The notes below the pieces were generated by a model, which was not told the DNA's origin, ran no database searches, and saw nothing but the letters and a program-made list of their open reading frames with translations. A stretch of DNA of 32,413 nt from an uncultured Christensenella sp. (GTDB lineage: Bacteria; Bacillota; Clostridia; Christensenellales; Borkfalkiaceae), in assembly GCA_910587015.1 (NCBI GenBank), contig CAJUME010000004.1, forward strand, positions 1-32,413. The letters run 5' to 3'. Shown piece by piece: positions 20,491 through 27,728 of the stretch (positions are counted from its first letter, which is position 1; each line of letters opens with the position of its first letter). The position numbers were made by a program, and so were the translations under genes.

Positions 20491-21765
20491 TTACCTGCAA
20501 ATTTTAAAGCTAAGGTCGTAGATAAACTGCTCGATTGCCAAGCCTATTCCTATTATTATATAGATATAGAAAACGAAGAAACGCCATACAAGCACCGACC
20601 AGCCGAGCACGCCCGTGTTGGTCAGGACGGCGGTAAAGGCTATTGTGCCTATGCTTTCTATCGCGCCCGAGTTGCCGGGGGTGGGGATTATGCATACGCT
20701 TTGCGTTACGAACACGTTAAGCGCCATTACCTTTATAAGCTCTGCAAAGCCCGCGTCCGCGCCGAGGCCGTTGAACATCTTCATTATAAAGAAGGGCAGT
20801 GCGAACCGAAGGCAGTCCTCTGCAAGGCATAAAAGGACGAGAGCGACAAATTCTTTGGGCTTTTTAGCCATTAATTTAAAGGCGGCGCGGAAGTCCGTAA
20901 CCGTTTTAAGCGCCTTTGCAAGGGCTTCTTCCTTATTCTTGACTATTTTGACCTTATAGCCTATGCCGATTACGAACGTGGCAAGCTTTGTTGCGAATTT
21001 GGGGAAGATTACGAAAAACAGCACCATAAGCGGCAAAAACATATTTACAGCAATGCCGACCCACGCCGCAACGTGAATGAGAATGCGCGCCCAGTCGACC
21101 TCTATCGCGCCGAGGACGTGAGTATTGCACGCCATGACAAGGAGGCTGACAAGGCACATGCTGGTCATATTGAAGAAATATTTGACGAGCACGACCGCGC
21201 TTGCCTCGCCGCCGGAATAGCTCGCCCTTTGGTGCAGATAGTAAATCTGCATAGGCTGACCGCCGACCGCAAAGGGGGTTACGTTGTCGTAAAACTTGCC
21301 TATAAGGTTGACCTTTAAGCTGTGTCCGAGGCGGTTGCTTATTACATAGCGGCGAATTCCGTAGCCGCGGCCTTCAACCGCGCTTATTATAACAAAATAT
21401 TTAAACCAGTCGAAAATAAAGATGCAGAGTACTACCGCAAGGCAGACGAGCGCGAATACCCAGCTGCTTTGGCGGACGAGGTCGCTTATATGGGTTGTGC
21501 CCGCGTCCGTTATTTCGCGGGAGATGCCGAACATTGCCCAGACGCCGAGGCCGATTGCAACAAGCAACAGCACCGTAAATATCCAGCCGAATTTTTTCTT
21601 TTTGGGGCGTTCTATATCTCTGTCGAAGTCTTCAACATACACATCGTCGGAATTTTTTGCGCCGATTTTTTCTTCGGCGGGGTTTTCTTCCGCGGCAGCT
21701 TCCACAACGGGGTTTTCTTCCGCGGGAGGGGCTTCTTCGGTGAAATCGTCCTTGTTTTCCTGCAT
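20491..21765 (-). CDS. flippase-like integral membrane protein (UPF0104/YbhN, LPG synthase TM-domain family)
   Basis: A 424-residue membrane protein with an acidic Glu/Ala/Pro-rich cytoplasmic N-terminus of about 55 residues and about eight transmembrane helices. Family marks are the NLIGKFYDNVTPFAVGGQP segment and IPTPGNSGAIE near the C-terminus, shared with the membrane half of MprF and YbhN proteins. Members without the catalytic domain are thought to act as lipid flippases or in glycolipid synthesis; the substrate is unknown. The AAAGGAG site fits the ATG. It starts 17 nt after alaS and is the last gene of the cysE-cysS-alaS operon. A weak GCCGT/ACGGC hairpin (20431-20454) may end transcription. 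Confidence 0.88.
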   Translation of the reverse strand: MQENKDDFTEEAPPAEENPVVEAAAEENPAEEKIGAKNSDDVYVEDFDRDIERPKKKKFGWIFTVLLLVAIGLGVWAMFGISREITDAGTTHISDLVRQSSWVFALVCLAVVLCIFIFDWFKYFVIISAVEGRGYGIRRYVISNRLGHSLKVNLIGKFYDNVTPFAVGGQPMQIYYLHQRASYSGGEASAVVLVKYFFNMTSMCLVSLLVMACNTHVLGAIEVDWARILIHVAAWVGIAVNMFLPLMVLFFVIFPKFATKLATFVIGIGYKVKIVKNKEEALAKALKTVTDFRAAFKLMAKKPKEFVALVLLCLAEDCLRFALPFFIMKMFNGLGADAGFAELIKVMALNVFVTQSVCIIPTPGNSGAIESIGTIAFTAVLTNTGVLGWSVLVWRFFVFYIYIIIGIGLAIEQFIYDLSFKICR

Positions 21766-21782
21766 TACAGCTCCTTTAAAAT

Positions 21783-23591
21783 TCAGCGGATAAGCACAGC
21801 CTTAATACGCTTTACGCCTGCCGACACGTTCTCCTGCTTGGCAATTCTGAACGTTCCCAAAAGTCCGGTGTGCTCGGCATGCGGGCCGCCGCAGATTTCG
21901 CGAGAAAATTCGCCTATGGAATAGGTTTTTACAACCTCGCCGTACTTGCTGTCGAATACGCCCGTAAAGCCGAGATTTTTCGCCTCTTCAAGCGTCATTT
22001 CCCGCATTACTACGGGAATATCAAGCTTTATCTGCCCGTTTACAAGCTCTTCCACCCGAGCGACCTCTTCGTCGGTCAGCTTTCTTGAAAAATTGAAGTC
22101 GAAACGCAGTCTTTCCTCGTTTATGTTACTGCCCTTCTGGCATATATCGGGCGAGCAGACCTGTTTGAGCGCGGCAAGCAGAAGATGGGTTGCCGTATGA
22201 TAATAGGTTGCCGTCTGCGAATGGCTTTCAAGCCCGCCCTTGAACTGACCCGCCTCTAAAACGCGGCTCTTTTCGCGGTGCTCCTTAAACGCCTCGTCAA
22301 AGCCCGCTCTGTCAACCGTAAGATTATGCTCGCGCGCAAGCTCCTCGGTCAGCTCGAGGGGGAAGCCGTAGGTATCGTAAAGACGGAATGCCTGCTTGCC
22401 GCCGATAACCGTTTCCTTAACGTAGTCGGGGTTGCTTTTGGACATAAACTCGTTTTTGCGCTGCAACGAGGTTACGCATTTATCGAATTCCTTAATGCCC
22501 TGCGCAAGAGTTGCCTCGAACCTGTCCGCTTCCTTTTTGATTTCATCGAGAATATATTTTTCGTTTTTGATTAAAAGCGGGTACGCCTCGCCGTAAATAT
22601 CCTCTATAAAGATTTTTGCGCACGAAAGCAGAGCCTCGCCGTTTAAGCCTATCTGGCGGCAATAGCGGATTGCACGGCGCATAAGTCTGCGGAGGACGTA
22701 GCCCGCGCCCGTGTTGGAGGGCAGCACGCCTTGCTCATCGCCGATAAGCATAACCGCGGTGCGGGTGTGGTCTGCAACAATGCGCATGGCCTTTCTGTCC
22801 TCGCCGCCGTTGTCGTAGGCTTTTCCGCTTGCCTTTTCCAGCGCGGAAATGACGGGCGCGAACAGGTCGGTTTTGTAACCATCGTCAAGACAGTTTAAAA
22901 ACAACAGCATTCTGTCGAAGCCGAAGCCCGTGTCAACGTTTTTGTTTTCGAGCGGGATGTAGCCCGTTGCCGTCTTTTTGTACTGCATATAAACATCGTT
23001 GCCGATTTCAACATAATCATCGGGGAAAACGGGGCTTGCGGCGCTTGCGTTAAGCGGATAAAACCACTCGTTATCGGGGCCGCAAGGGGTGTCCGTAGTG
23101 CCCTCGAGCTCCCACCAGTTGTCGTTTAAATAGAAGATATGCTCGGGCTTGATGCCGAGGTCTATTAAAAGTCGGGCGGTTTCTTCATCGCGCGGGGCGC
23201 TGTCGTTGCCCGCGAAAACGGTAGAACAGAGCTTGTCCTTATCGAGCCCGAAAACCTTTGTCAAAAGCTCGAAAGTCCAGGCGGTTTTTTCTTTTTTGAA
23301 ATAGTCGCCGAGCGACCAGTTGCCCATCATCTCGAAAAAGGTGAAGTGCGAGGCATCGCCCACTTCCTCTATATCCACGGTGCGAACGCAGCCCTGAATA
23401 TTGCAAAGGCGCTTGCCTTGGGGGTGACTTCTGCCAAGCAGATAGGGCATAAGCGGCTGCATGCCCGCAACGTTGAACATTACGCCCGTTGCGCCGTCGC
23501 CGATAAGCGATACCGCGCCGATGTCCGTATGGTTTTTGCCCTCGTAAAACGAGAGCCAGCTTTTTCTGAGTTGCTTTGAAGTTACTTTCAT
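21783..23591 (-). CDS. alaS: alanyl-tRNA synthetase, short form lacking C-Ala
   Basis: A class II synthetase charging tRNA-Ala. At 602 residues it is much shorter than the usual 850-900. The aminoacylation core is complete (GMQPLMPYLLG at 43-53, FTFFEMMGNWSLGDYF at 83-98, the VDTGFGFDRM motif-3 region at 219-228). The editing domain keeps HTATH (465-469) and CGGPH (567-571), the zinc ligands that clear mischarged Ser and Gly. The oligomerisation and C-Ala (DHHA1-type) part is absent; the frame stops cleanly and the next gene begins 17 nt later, so this is not a frameshift. Short AlaRS of this shape occurs in Patescibacteria and some Clostridia. It lies 22 nt after cysS. Whether a full-length copy exists elsewhere is unknown. 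Confidence 0.93.
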   Translation of the reverse strand: MKVTSKQLRKSWLSFYEGKNHTDIGAVSLIGDGATGVMFNVAGMQPLMPYLLGRSHPQGKRLCNIQGCVRTVDIEEVGDASHFTFFEMMGNWSLGDYFKKEKTAWTFELLTKVFGLDKDKLCSTVFAGNDSAPRDEETARLLIDLGIKPEHIFYLNDNWWELEGTTDTPCGPDNEWFYPLNASAASPVFPDDYVEIGNDVYMQYKKTATGYIPLENKNVDTGFGFDRMLLFLNCLDDGYKTDLFAPVISALEKASGKAYDNGGEDRKAMRIVADHTRTAVMLIGDEQGVLPSNTGAGYVLRRLMRRAIRYCRQIGLNGEALLSCAKIFIEDIYGEAYPLLIKNEKYILDEIKKEADRFEATLAQGIKEFDKCVTSLQRKNEFMSKSNPDYVKETVIGGKQAFRLYDTYGFPLELTEELAREHNLTVDRAGFDEAFKEHREKSRVLEAGQFKGGLESHSQTATYYHTATHLLLAALKQVCSPDICQKGSNINEERLRFDFNFSRKLTDEEVARVEELVNGQIKLDIPVVMREMTLEEAKNLGFTGVFDSKYGEVVKTYSIGEFSREICGGPHAEHTGLLGTFRIAKQENVSAGVKRIKAVLIR

Positions 23592-23613
23592 ATTTTTTCA
23601 CCTTGAAGTGTTT

Positions 23614-25017
23614 TTATTTTGCGATTATGGTATAACCCTCTTTGCCGTCTTTTACGACAAACCCAAGCTTATCGATTTCTGCGCGGAGGGCGTCTGCCTC
23701 TGCCCAGCTTCTGGCAAGCTTAGCCTCCCACCGCTTTTGCGCAAGGGCTGCAACCTCTGCGGGAATTTCCGCAAGGTTTTCGGGGTTTTTTGCGGCGACC
23801 TCTTTAAGATATTCGTCCGCGTTCTTTTTGAAAAGCCCTAAAAGCGAATAGGTTTTGCGGATTTGAAGGACGTCCTCCGCCGCCGTCTTGTCGTTTGCGG
23901 AAAGCTTTGCGGAAATTTTTTTGAAAAGACCGAACAGCTCTGAAAGGGCGAGCGCGGTGTTGAAGTCCTCGTCCATGTCCGAATTGAATTTTTCGTCTAT
24001 GGCGGGGTTGCCCGCTTCACCCTTGCCGAATTTGTCCTCTACTGCCTTTATGACCTTGTAAAACTCGGTTAAATGCTTTTCCGCCTCGGGAAAAAGCCCG
24101 TCCGTGATATTTATATCGTTGCGGTAGTTGTTTTGCAGAAGGGCGAATTTGACTGCCTCGTTAGTGTATTTTTTAAGCAAATCCTCCAAAAGCAGGCTGT
24201 TGCCGAGGCTTTTGGACATTTTTTGGCCGTTGACCTTGATAAGCCCGTTGTGCGTCCAGTATTTTGCGAACTGCTTGCCCGTAAGGCTTTCCGTCTGGGC
24301 GATTTCGTTCTCGTGATGGGGAAAAATAAGGTCGCGGCCGCCGCCGTGAATGTCTATCTGCTCGCCAAAAGCGGCGCGGTTCATTGCGGAGCACTCTATA
24401 TGCCAGCCGGGGCGACCGTTGCCCCAAGGCGATTGCCAGCTGATTTCGCCTTGCTTTGCCGCTTTCCACAGAGCGAAGTCTGCGGGGCTGCGCTTTTGCT
24501 CGCCGTTGTCCACGCGCACGCCATCGAGCATATCCTCTACCGAGCGGTTGGACAGACAGCCGTATTTTTTGAAGCTTGCGACCTCGAAATACACGTCGCC
24601 GTTATCCGCCGCATACGCGTGCCCGCTTTGGATAAGGCTTTGGATAAAATCTATGATATTGCCGATATTTTGCGTGGCTTTGAGCCATAAGGAGGGCTCG
24701 TCCACATCGAATTCCGCCATGATTTTGTCGATATTTTCTATCATTTTTGCGGCGTAAACGTCGGCGGGAATGCCCGTTTCATTCGATTTTGCGATAATTT
24801 TATCGTCTACGTCGGTATAATTGCGGGCGTAGGTGACTTTATATCCCTTTTTTTCGAGATATTTACGCATTATGTCGTAAATAAGTGCCTGATAGCCGTG
24901 GCCTATGTGCGCCTCGCCAGAGACGGTTATTCCGCAGGCGTACATTTTCACTTTTCCGTCTTCAAGCGGCTCGAATTCTTCCTTTCGTCTTGTCAGAGTA
25001 TTGTAAACGCGCATCAT
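23614..25017 (-). CDS. cysS: cysteinyl-tRNA synthetase
   Basis: A class I synthetase of 467 residues. HIGH is at 37-40 and KMSKS at 266-270. The zinc that selects cysteine should be bound by C28, C209, H234 and E238, all present at the same positions as in the E. coli enzyme. The DALR-type anticodon-binding helices follow. The start overlaps the cysE stop (ATGATG, the TGA inside), and the ribosome site GGAGGAG is formed by the last Glu codons of cysE. A second ATG 3 nt on is equally possible. The cysE-cysS order is the standard Firmicutes arrangement linking cysteine synthesis to its use. Confidence 0.97.
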   Translation of the reverse strand: MMRVYNTLTRRKEEFEPLEDGKVKMYACGITVSGEAHIGHGYQALIYDIMRKYLEKKGYKVTYARNYTDVDDKIIAKSNETGIPADVYAAKMIENIDKIMAEFDVDEPSLWLKATQNIGNIIDFIQSLIQSGHAYAADNGDVYFEVASFKKYGCLSNRSVEDMLDGVRVDNGEQKRSPADFALWKAAKQGEISWQSPWGNGRPGWHIECSAMNRAAFGEQIDIHGGGRDLIFPHHENEIAQTESLTGKQFAKYWTHNGLIKVNGQKMSKSLGNSLLLEDLLKKYTNEAVKFALLQNNYRNDINITDGLFPEAEKHLTEFYKVIKAVEDKFGKGEAGNPAIDEKFNSDMDEDFNTALALSELFGLFKKISAKLSANDKTAAEDVLQIRKTYSLLGLFKKNADEYLKEVAAKNPENLAEIPAEVAALAQKRWEAKLARSWAEADALRAEIDKLGFVVKDGKEGYTIIAK

Positions 25018-25571
25018 TGCTCCTCCGTTTTTGTGTTTTCGGTTACGGGACGGCCGCCGATTTTGACGACCCTTGCGGGTACGCCGACAACCGTTGCGTG
25101 GGGCGGAACGCTTTTTAACACCACCGCGCCCGCGCCGACCTTGGCGCAGTCGCCGACGGTTATGTTGCCCAAAACCTTGGCGCCCGCGGAAATTACGCAG
25201 CCCTTGCCGACCGTGGGGTGGCGTTTGCCCGTCTGCTTGCCCGTGCCGCCGAGCGTACAGCCCTGATAGAGCACGGTGCCCTCGCCGACCTCTGCAGTTT
25301 CGCCTATTACAACGCCCGTGCCGTGGTCGATAAACACGCCCGAGGCGATTTTTGCGGCGGGGTGAATTTCTATGCCCGTCCTTCTTTTGGCGTGCTGGGA
25401 AACCATGCGCGCAAGCAATTTAAGGCGCATTTTGTACAGTGTGTGCGCCAGCCTGTGCCACGAGAGCGCGTGAACGCCCGAATAGGTTAAAAAAACCTCT
25501 AAATTACTGCGCGCGGCGGGGTCGTTTGCCCGTGCCGCGGCGATATCCCGCCTGAGCCTTTTGAAAAACAT
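25014..25571 (-). CDS. cysE: serine O-acetyltransferase
   Basis: Makes O-acetylserine from serine and acetyl-CoA, the first step of cysteine synthesis. The 185-residue length is that of the short CysE/EpsC form, which lacks the long N-terminal extension of the enterobacterial enzyme. The left-handed beta-helix hexapeptides are clear (IHPAAKIASGVFIDHGTGVVIGETAEVG), with the catalytic DHG triplet and GGTGKQTGKRHPTVG substrate loop, and the final VVGVPARVV. It overlaps cysS by 4 nt. The promoter is TTGCAA-17-TATAAT with a leader of only about 23 nt, so no T-box. The ribosome site is weak (GCGGTAAAA). Confidence 0.96.
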   Translation of the reverse strand: MFFKRLRRDIAAARANDPAARSNLEVFLTYSGVHALSWHRLAHTLYKMRLKLLARMVSQHAKRRTGIEIHPAAKIASGVFIDHGTGVVIGETAEVGEGTVLYQGCTLGGTGKQTGKRHPTVGKGCVISAGAKVLGNITVGDCAKVGAGAVVLKSVPPHATVVGVPARVVKIGGRPVTENTKTEEQ

Positions 25572-25600
25572 GATTTTTACCGCACGGCTAACCGTATATT

Positions 25601-25629
25601 ATTATATGTTTTAAGCGGCTTATTTGCAA
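25601..25629 (-). promoter_or_regulatory. sigma-A promoter of the cysE operon
   Basis: On the minus strand, TTGCAA (25624-25629), 17 bp and TATAAT (25601-25606). The -10 region is symmetric enough to present TATTAT (25597-25602) on the plus strand. Confidence 0.75.
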
Positions 25630-25660
25630 GCATTTTTTACCCGTGTGAAAGGGTATTTGC

Positions 25661-25701
25661 CCGCGCAACGTTTGCCCCGCGGCAAACCGAGCGGTTTTTT
25701 T
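25661..25701 (+). terminator. orphan plus-strand terminator
   Basis: GTTTGCC-CCGC-GGCAAAC (25670-25687) is extended by outer CCGC/GCGG pairs and followed by TTTTTTT on the plus strand. No plus-strand gene lies upstream. It may end a short divergent transcript from the cysE promoter region. Confidence 0.55.
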
Positions 25702-25752
25702 GTAAAAATTTAACAAAAAATAATAATTTTTGTGAATGTTACCGTTAAAGCC

Positions 25753-25781
25753 TTGACTTTTATATGTTAGTATATTACAAT
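25753..25781 (+). promoter_or_regulatory. sigma-A promoter of the DeoR-type regulator
   Basis: TTGACT (25753-25758), 17 bp and TACAAT (25776-25781), 41 bp before the start codon. Confidence 0.75.
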
Positions 25782-25822
25782 ATTTAAAAATTGTTACTTT
25801 TTTACACGGGAGATAACAAAAA

Positions 25823-26581
25823 ATGAAGCGTGAGAGAATAGAAGAAATAGCCGAAATTTTGGACAAACGCGGCAAAATGACGCTTGAACAGCTTGAAGAG
25901 GTATTCCCCAACGTATCGCAAATGACGTTACGCCGCGATTTATTTCAATTAGAAGAGGACGGGCGCATTATACGCATTCGCGGCGGCGCTATGTCCGTTA
26001 AAGAGGTGCAGAAGGTCAGCGGCGAGGCATACACCAAAAAGACGACTATTAATACCGACGCGAAAATTGTTATCGCGCAGAAGGCGGCGGCTTTGATTGA
26101 CGAGGGCGCTTGCATCTTCCTTGACGGCGGCACCACGGCGATGTATCTTTCCAAGGAATTGCCCGACATTAAGTGCAATATCTTCACCAACGGCATTGCC
26201 GTTGCAATGGAGCTTGCGCAGAAAAAGAACATTAACATAACCGTTGTGGGCGGACAGCTTATGAAGGATAACCTTTCCACCTCTTCCCCCGCGGCGAAGG
26301 TTTACTTCGATTCCACAAACTTTGAAATTGCCATTGTTTCGGCAACGGCGTTTACGCCCGAACAGGGCTTTTCCTGCAACAGTCAGGTAGAGGCGGAGCT
26401 TTTGAAGGACTGCTTTAAAAAGGCGCGTATGGTTTATATGATGCTTGACAGCTCTAAAATAGGCAAGATTAACCCCTACACCTTTGCAAGGATTGAGGAC
26501 ATTGACGTGCTTATTACAGACGACCACTTCCCCAAGGACTGCAAAATGCTGTTCGAGCAGAAGAACAAGGTTGTTATGTAA
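25823..26581 (+). CDS. DeoR/GlpR-family transcriptional regulator
   Basis: A 252-residue regulator. It has an N-terminal winged helix-turn-helix (about 3-56) with the DeoR signature VSQMTLRRDLFQLEEDGRI and IRGGA. A DeoRC effector domain follows (about 75-235), with DGGTTAMYLSKEL and GGQL segments that bind a phosphorylated sugar in known members. A GGGAG site precedes the ATG. The gene is alone on the plus strand between a promoter and a strong terminator, so no metabolic neighbour reveals the effector. Self-regulation is common in the family. The DNA site was not identified here. Confidence 0.94.
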   Translation: MKRERIEEIAEILDKRGKMTLEQLEEVFPNVSQMTLRRDLFQLEEDGRIIRIRGGAMSVKEVQKVSGEAYTKKTTINTDAKIVIAQKAAALIDEGACIFLDGGTTAMYLSKELPDIKCNIFTNGIAVAMELAQKKNINITVVGGQLMKDNLSTSSPAAKVYFDSTNFEIAIVSATAFTPEQGFSCNSQVEAELLKDCFKKARMVYMMLDSSKIGKINPYTFARIEDIDVLITDDHFPKDCKMLFEQKNKVVM

Positions 26582-26611
26582 ATTGTTGAATTTATTTATC
26601 TGTTTAAGAAC

Positions 26612-26651
26612 GCCCCGAACGGCTGTTGTCGCCGTTCGGGGCTTATTTAAT
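26612..26651 (+). terminator. terminator of the DeoR-type regulator
   Basis: Arms GCCCCGAACGGC (26612-26623) and GCCGTTCGGGGC (26631-26642), followed by TTATTTAATTTG. Confidence 0.85.
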
Positions 26652-26653
26652 TT

Positions 26654-26770
26654 GTCATTTCGAGCGCAGCCGTAGCGCCTAAGACTTTGGGATTTCTCCG
26701 CTCGCTTTCGCTCGGTCGAAATGACGGGAAGAACGGTCTTTATGTCATTCTGAGCGTCAGCGAAGAATCT
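26654..26770. repeat. dispersed palindromic repeats
   Basis: A 72-bp element with ends GTCATTTCGA (26654-26663) and TCGAAATGAC (26716-26725) and an inner CGCTCGCTTTCGCTCGG. A related half element, GTCATTCTGAGCG (from 26744) running to GAAGAATCT, follows. Repeats of this type (GTCATT..GAGCG..GAAGAATC) are widespread in bacterial genomes and metagenomes between genes. No transposase is present. Confidence 0.75.
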
Positions 26771-26775
26771 GATGG

Positions 26776-26985
26776 TTATAAGTAATTCACCGCAACATTA
26801 AAACCAAACTTAAAGCCTTCTTTAAAATCTTTTTGAGTAAGCTCGTCATTTAATTCAAAAAGATTATCCAAAACTTCTTCAAACATTACTATCTGTTTTT
26901 CAGTAAGCGTTTCTATAAATTTCTCGTAAAGCGTTAGCGCTGTTTTCTGCTTTTCATTATTTAATATTTCTTCCTTTAATATCAA
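26776..26985 (-). CDS. small DUF6809-like protein
   Basis: A 69-residue helical protein with a TTG start at 26985 and a GGAGG site about 9 nt upstream. The pattern LYEKFIETLTEKQIVMFEEVLDNL and the C-terminal FKEGFKFGFNVAVNYL match small DUF6809-type proteins of Firmicutes, often found on mobile elements; the assignment is by memory of the pattern. It lies divergent from an XRE regulator across a 19-bp inverted repeat, which suggests it is the regulated gene. AT-rich compared with its neighbours, so it may have been acquired horizontally. Function unknown. Confidence 0.72.
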   Translation of the reverse strand: MILKEEILNNEKQKTALTLYEKFIETLTEKQIVMFEEVLDNLFELNDELTQKDFKEGFKFGFNVAVNYL

Positions 26986-27003
26986 AATGCTTTTACCTCC
27001 GTT

Positions 27004-27057
27004 TAAATACAGTTTTAAACTTTATTTTTAATATTATAAAGTTTAAAACTGTATTAT
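27004..27057. promoter_or_regulatory. divergent operator with a perfect 19-bp inverted repeat
   Basis: AATACAGTTTTAAACTTTA (27006-27024) and its exact complement (27037-27055) flank a 12-bp AT-rich centre. Each arm is itself a small dyad, AGTTT-N-AAACT (27011-27021 and 27040-27050), with centres 29 bp apart. Possible -10 boxes TATTAT (plus, 27052-27057) and TATTTA (minus, 27004-27009) overlap the outer edges. This fits two binding sites for the adjacent XRE regulator. Confidence 0.7.
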
Positions 27058-27090
27058 GTCAATAGAATTAAACGGATAAAAATAAATTTT

Positions 27091-27294
27091 ATGGAAGAAT
27101 TATATAATCTTGCGAAAAATTTAAAAGATTTGCGTAAGCAGTTCGGCTATACACAAACCTTTGTTGCAAAACAATTAGGCATAACCTGTCAATCGTATCA
27201 AGCTTATGAGTGGGGATTAACCGTTCCTACTTTGCAAAACTTTATTAAGCTGACTAAGCTTTACAATGTATCATGCGACGATTTACTTGAATAA
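27091..27294 (+). CDS. XRE/Cro-family transcriptional regulator
   Basis: A 67-residue single-domain DNA-binding protein. The lambda-repressor-like helix-turn-helix is clear: LRKQFGYTQTFVAKQLGITCQSYQAYEWGLTVPTLQNFIKLTKLYNVSCDDLLE. It has no effector domain. It is divergent from the DUF6809-like gene and probably controls both from the shared inverted repeat. No strong ribosome site is seen (AT-rich AAAATAAATTTT before the ATG). Base composition is AT-rich like its partner. A phage- or ICE-derived regulator is likely. Confidence 0.92.
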   Translation: MEELYNLAKNLKDLRKQFGYTQTFVAKQLGITCQSYQAYEWGLTVPTLQNFIKLTKLYNVSCDDLLE

Positions 27295-27315
27295 AAATTT
27301 ATTCTTTTGATAAAA

Positions 27316-27360
27316 AACTGCGGCGGAGGGTGCAAATTGCACCCTCCGCCGTTTTATTTT
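27316..27360. terminator. bidirectional terminator
   Basis: A near-perfect hairpin with arms CGGCGGAGGGTGCA at 27321-27351, with T runs on both strands (TTTTATTTTTT on plus, TTTTTTAT on minus). It ends the XRE gene and may block readthrough from the 68-residue gene. Confidence 0.85.
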
Positions 27361-27390
27361 TTACATTATTATTTATGTAAGCCCGTCTGA

Positions 27391-27515
27391 ACTGATAAAA
27401 AATGCAGAGATGCAAGCAGAACAAGGCGCGAGAGCATTTTTGAAGCGAAGTGTACAATGATGTACATGAGCAAAAAAAGCACAGCGCAACGCATATATGC
27501 ATTTTTAAAATCAGT
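27391..27515. repeat. 125-bp element with terminal inverted repeats
   Basis: The ends CTGATAAAAAATGCA (27392-27406) and TGCATTTTTAAAATCAG (27498-27514) are imperfect inverted repeats. The inside carries two TGTACA palindromes (27451-27456 and 27461-27466) and AGCATTTTT / GCAAAAAAAG blocks. The right end supplies the stop codon of the 68-residue gene. It looks like a non-autonomous dispersed element (MITE-like). No coding capacity. Confidence 0.6.
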
Positions 27516-27717
27516 CGCTCCACTTATGCTTTGCAAGCGTTCTGTCCTTGACGTCGTCGTAAAATTCGAAATATTTTTCGCGGATTTGCTCCGCAGTCAT
27601 TGCCTCGTCAAGCAGACCGAGCAGCTCGTCCAGCTCCTCCGCGGAAAAGTCGGATAGACAGAACTCGCCGTCAAACGCCTGCGACAGCTTCATTAAATCC
27701 CAGCTTGTAGCCTTCAT
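27511..27717 (-). CDS. small acidic helical protein of unknown function
   Basis: A 68-residue protein, acidic and helical (SAEELDELLGLLDEAMTAEQIREKYFEFYDDVKD). It is the second gene after the HdeD-like protein, 11 nt downstream, with codon use like the neighbours. The last codon and stop sit in the end of the 125-bp repeat element, so the original C-terminus may have been replaced (now ..AKHKWSD). I do not recognise the family. Confidence 0.75.
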   Translation of the reverse strand: MKATSWDLMKLSQAFDGEFCLSDFSAEELDELLGLLDEAMTAEQIREKYFEFYDDVKDRTLAKHKWSD

Positions 27718-27728
27718 ATAAACCGCCT

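Noticed and set aside
25572..25594. T-box or other riboswitch before cysE-cysS-alaS
   Set aside because: The leader predicted from the promoter is only about 23 nt; the same argument excludes a T-box at metG.
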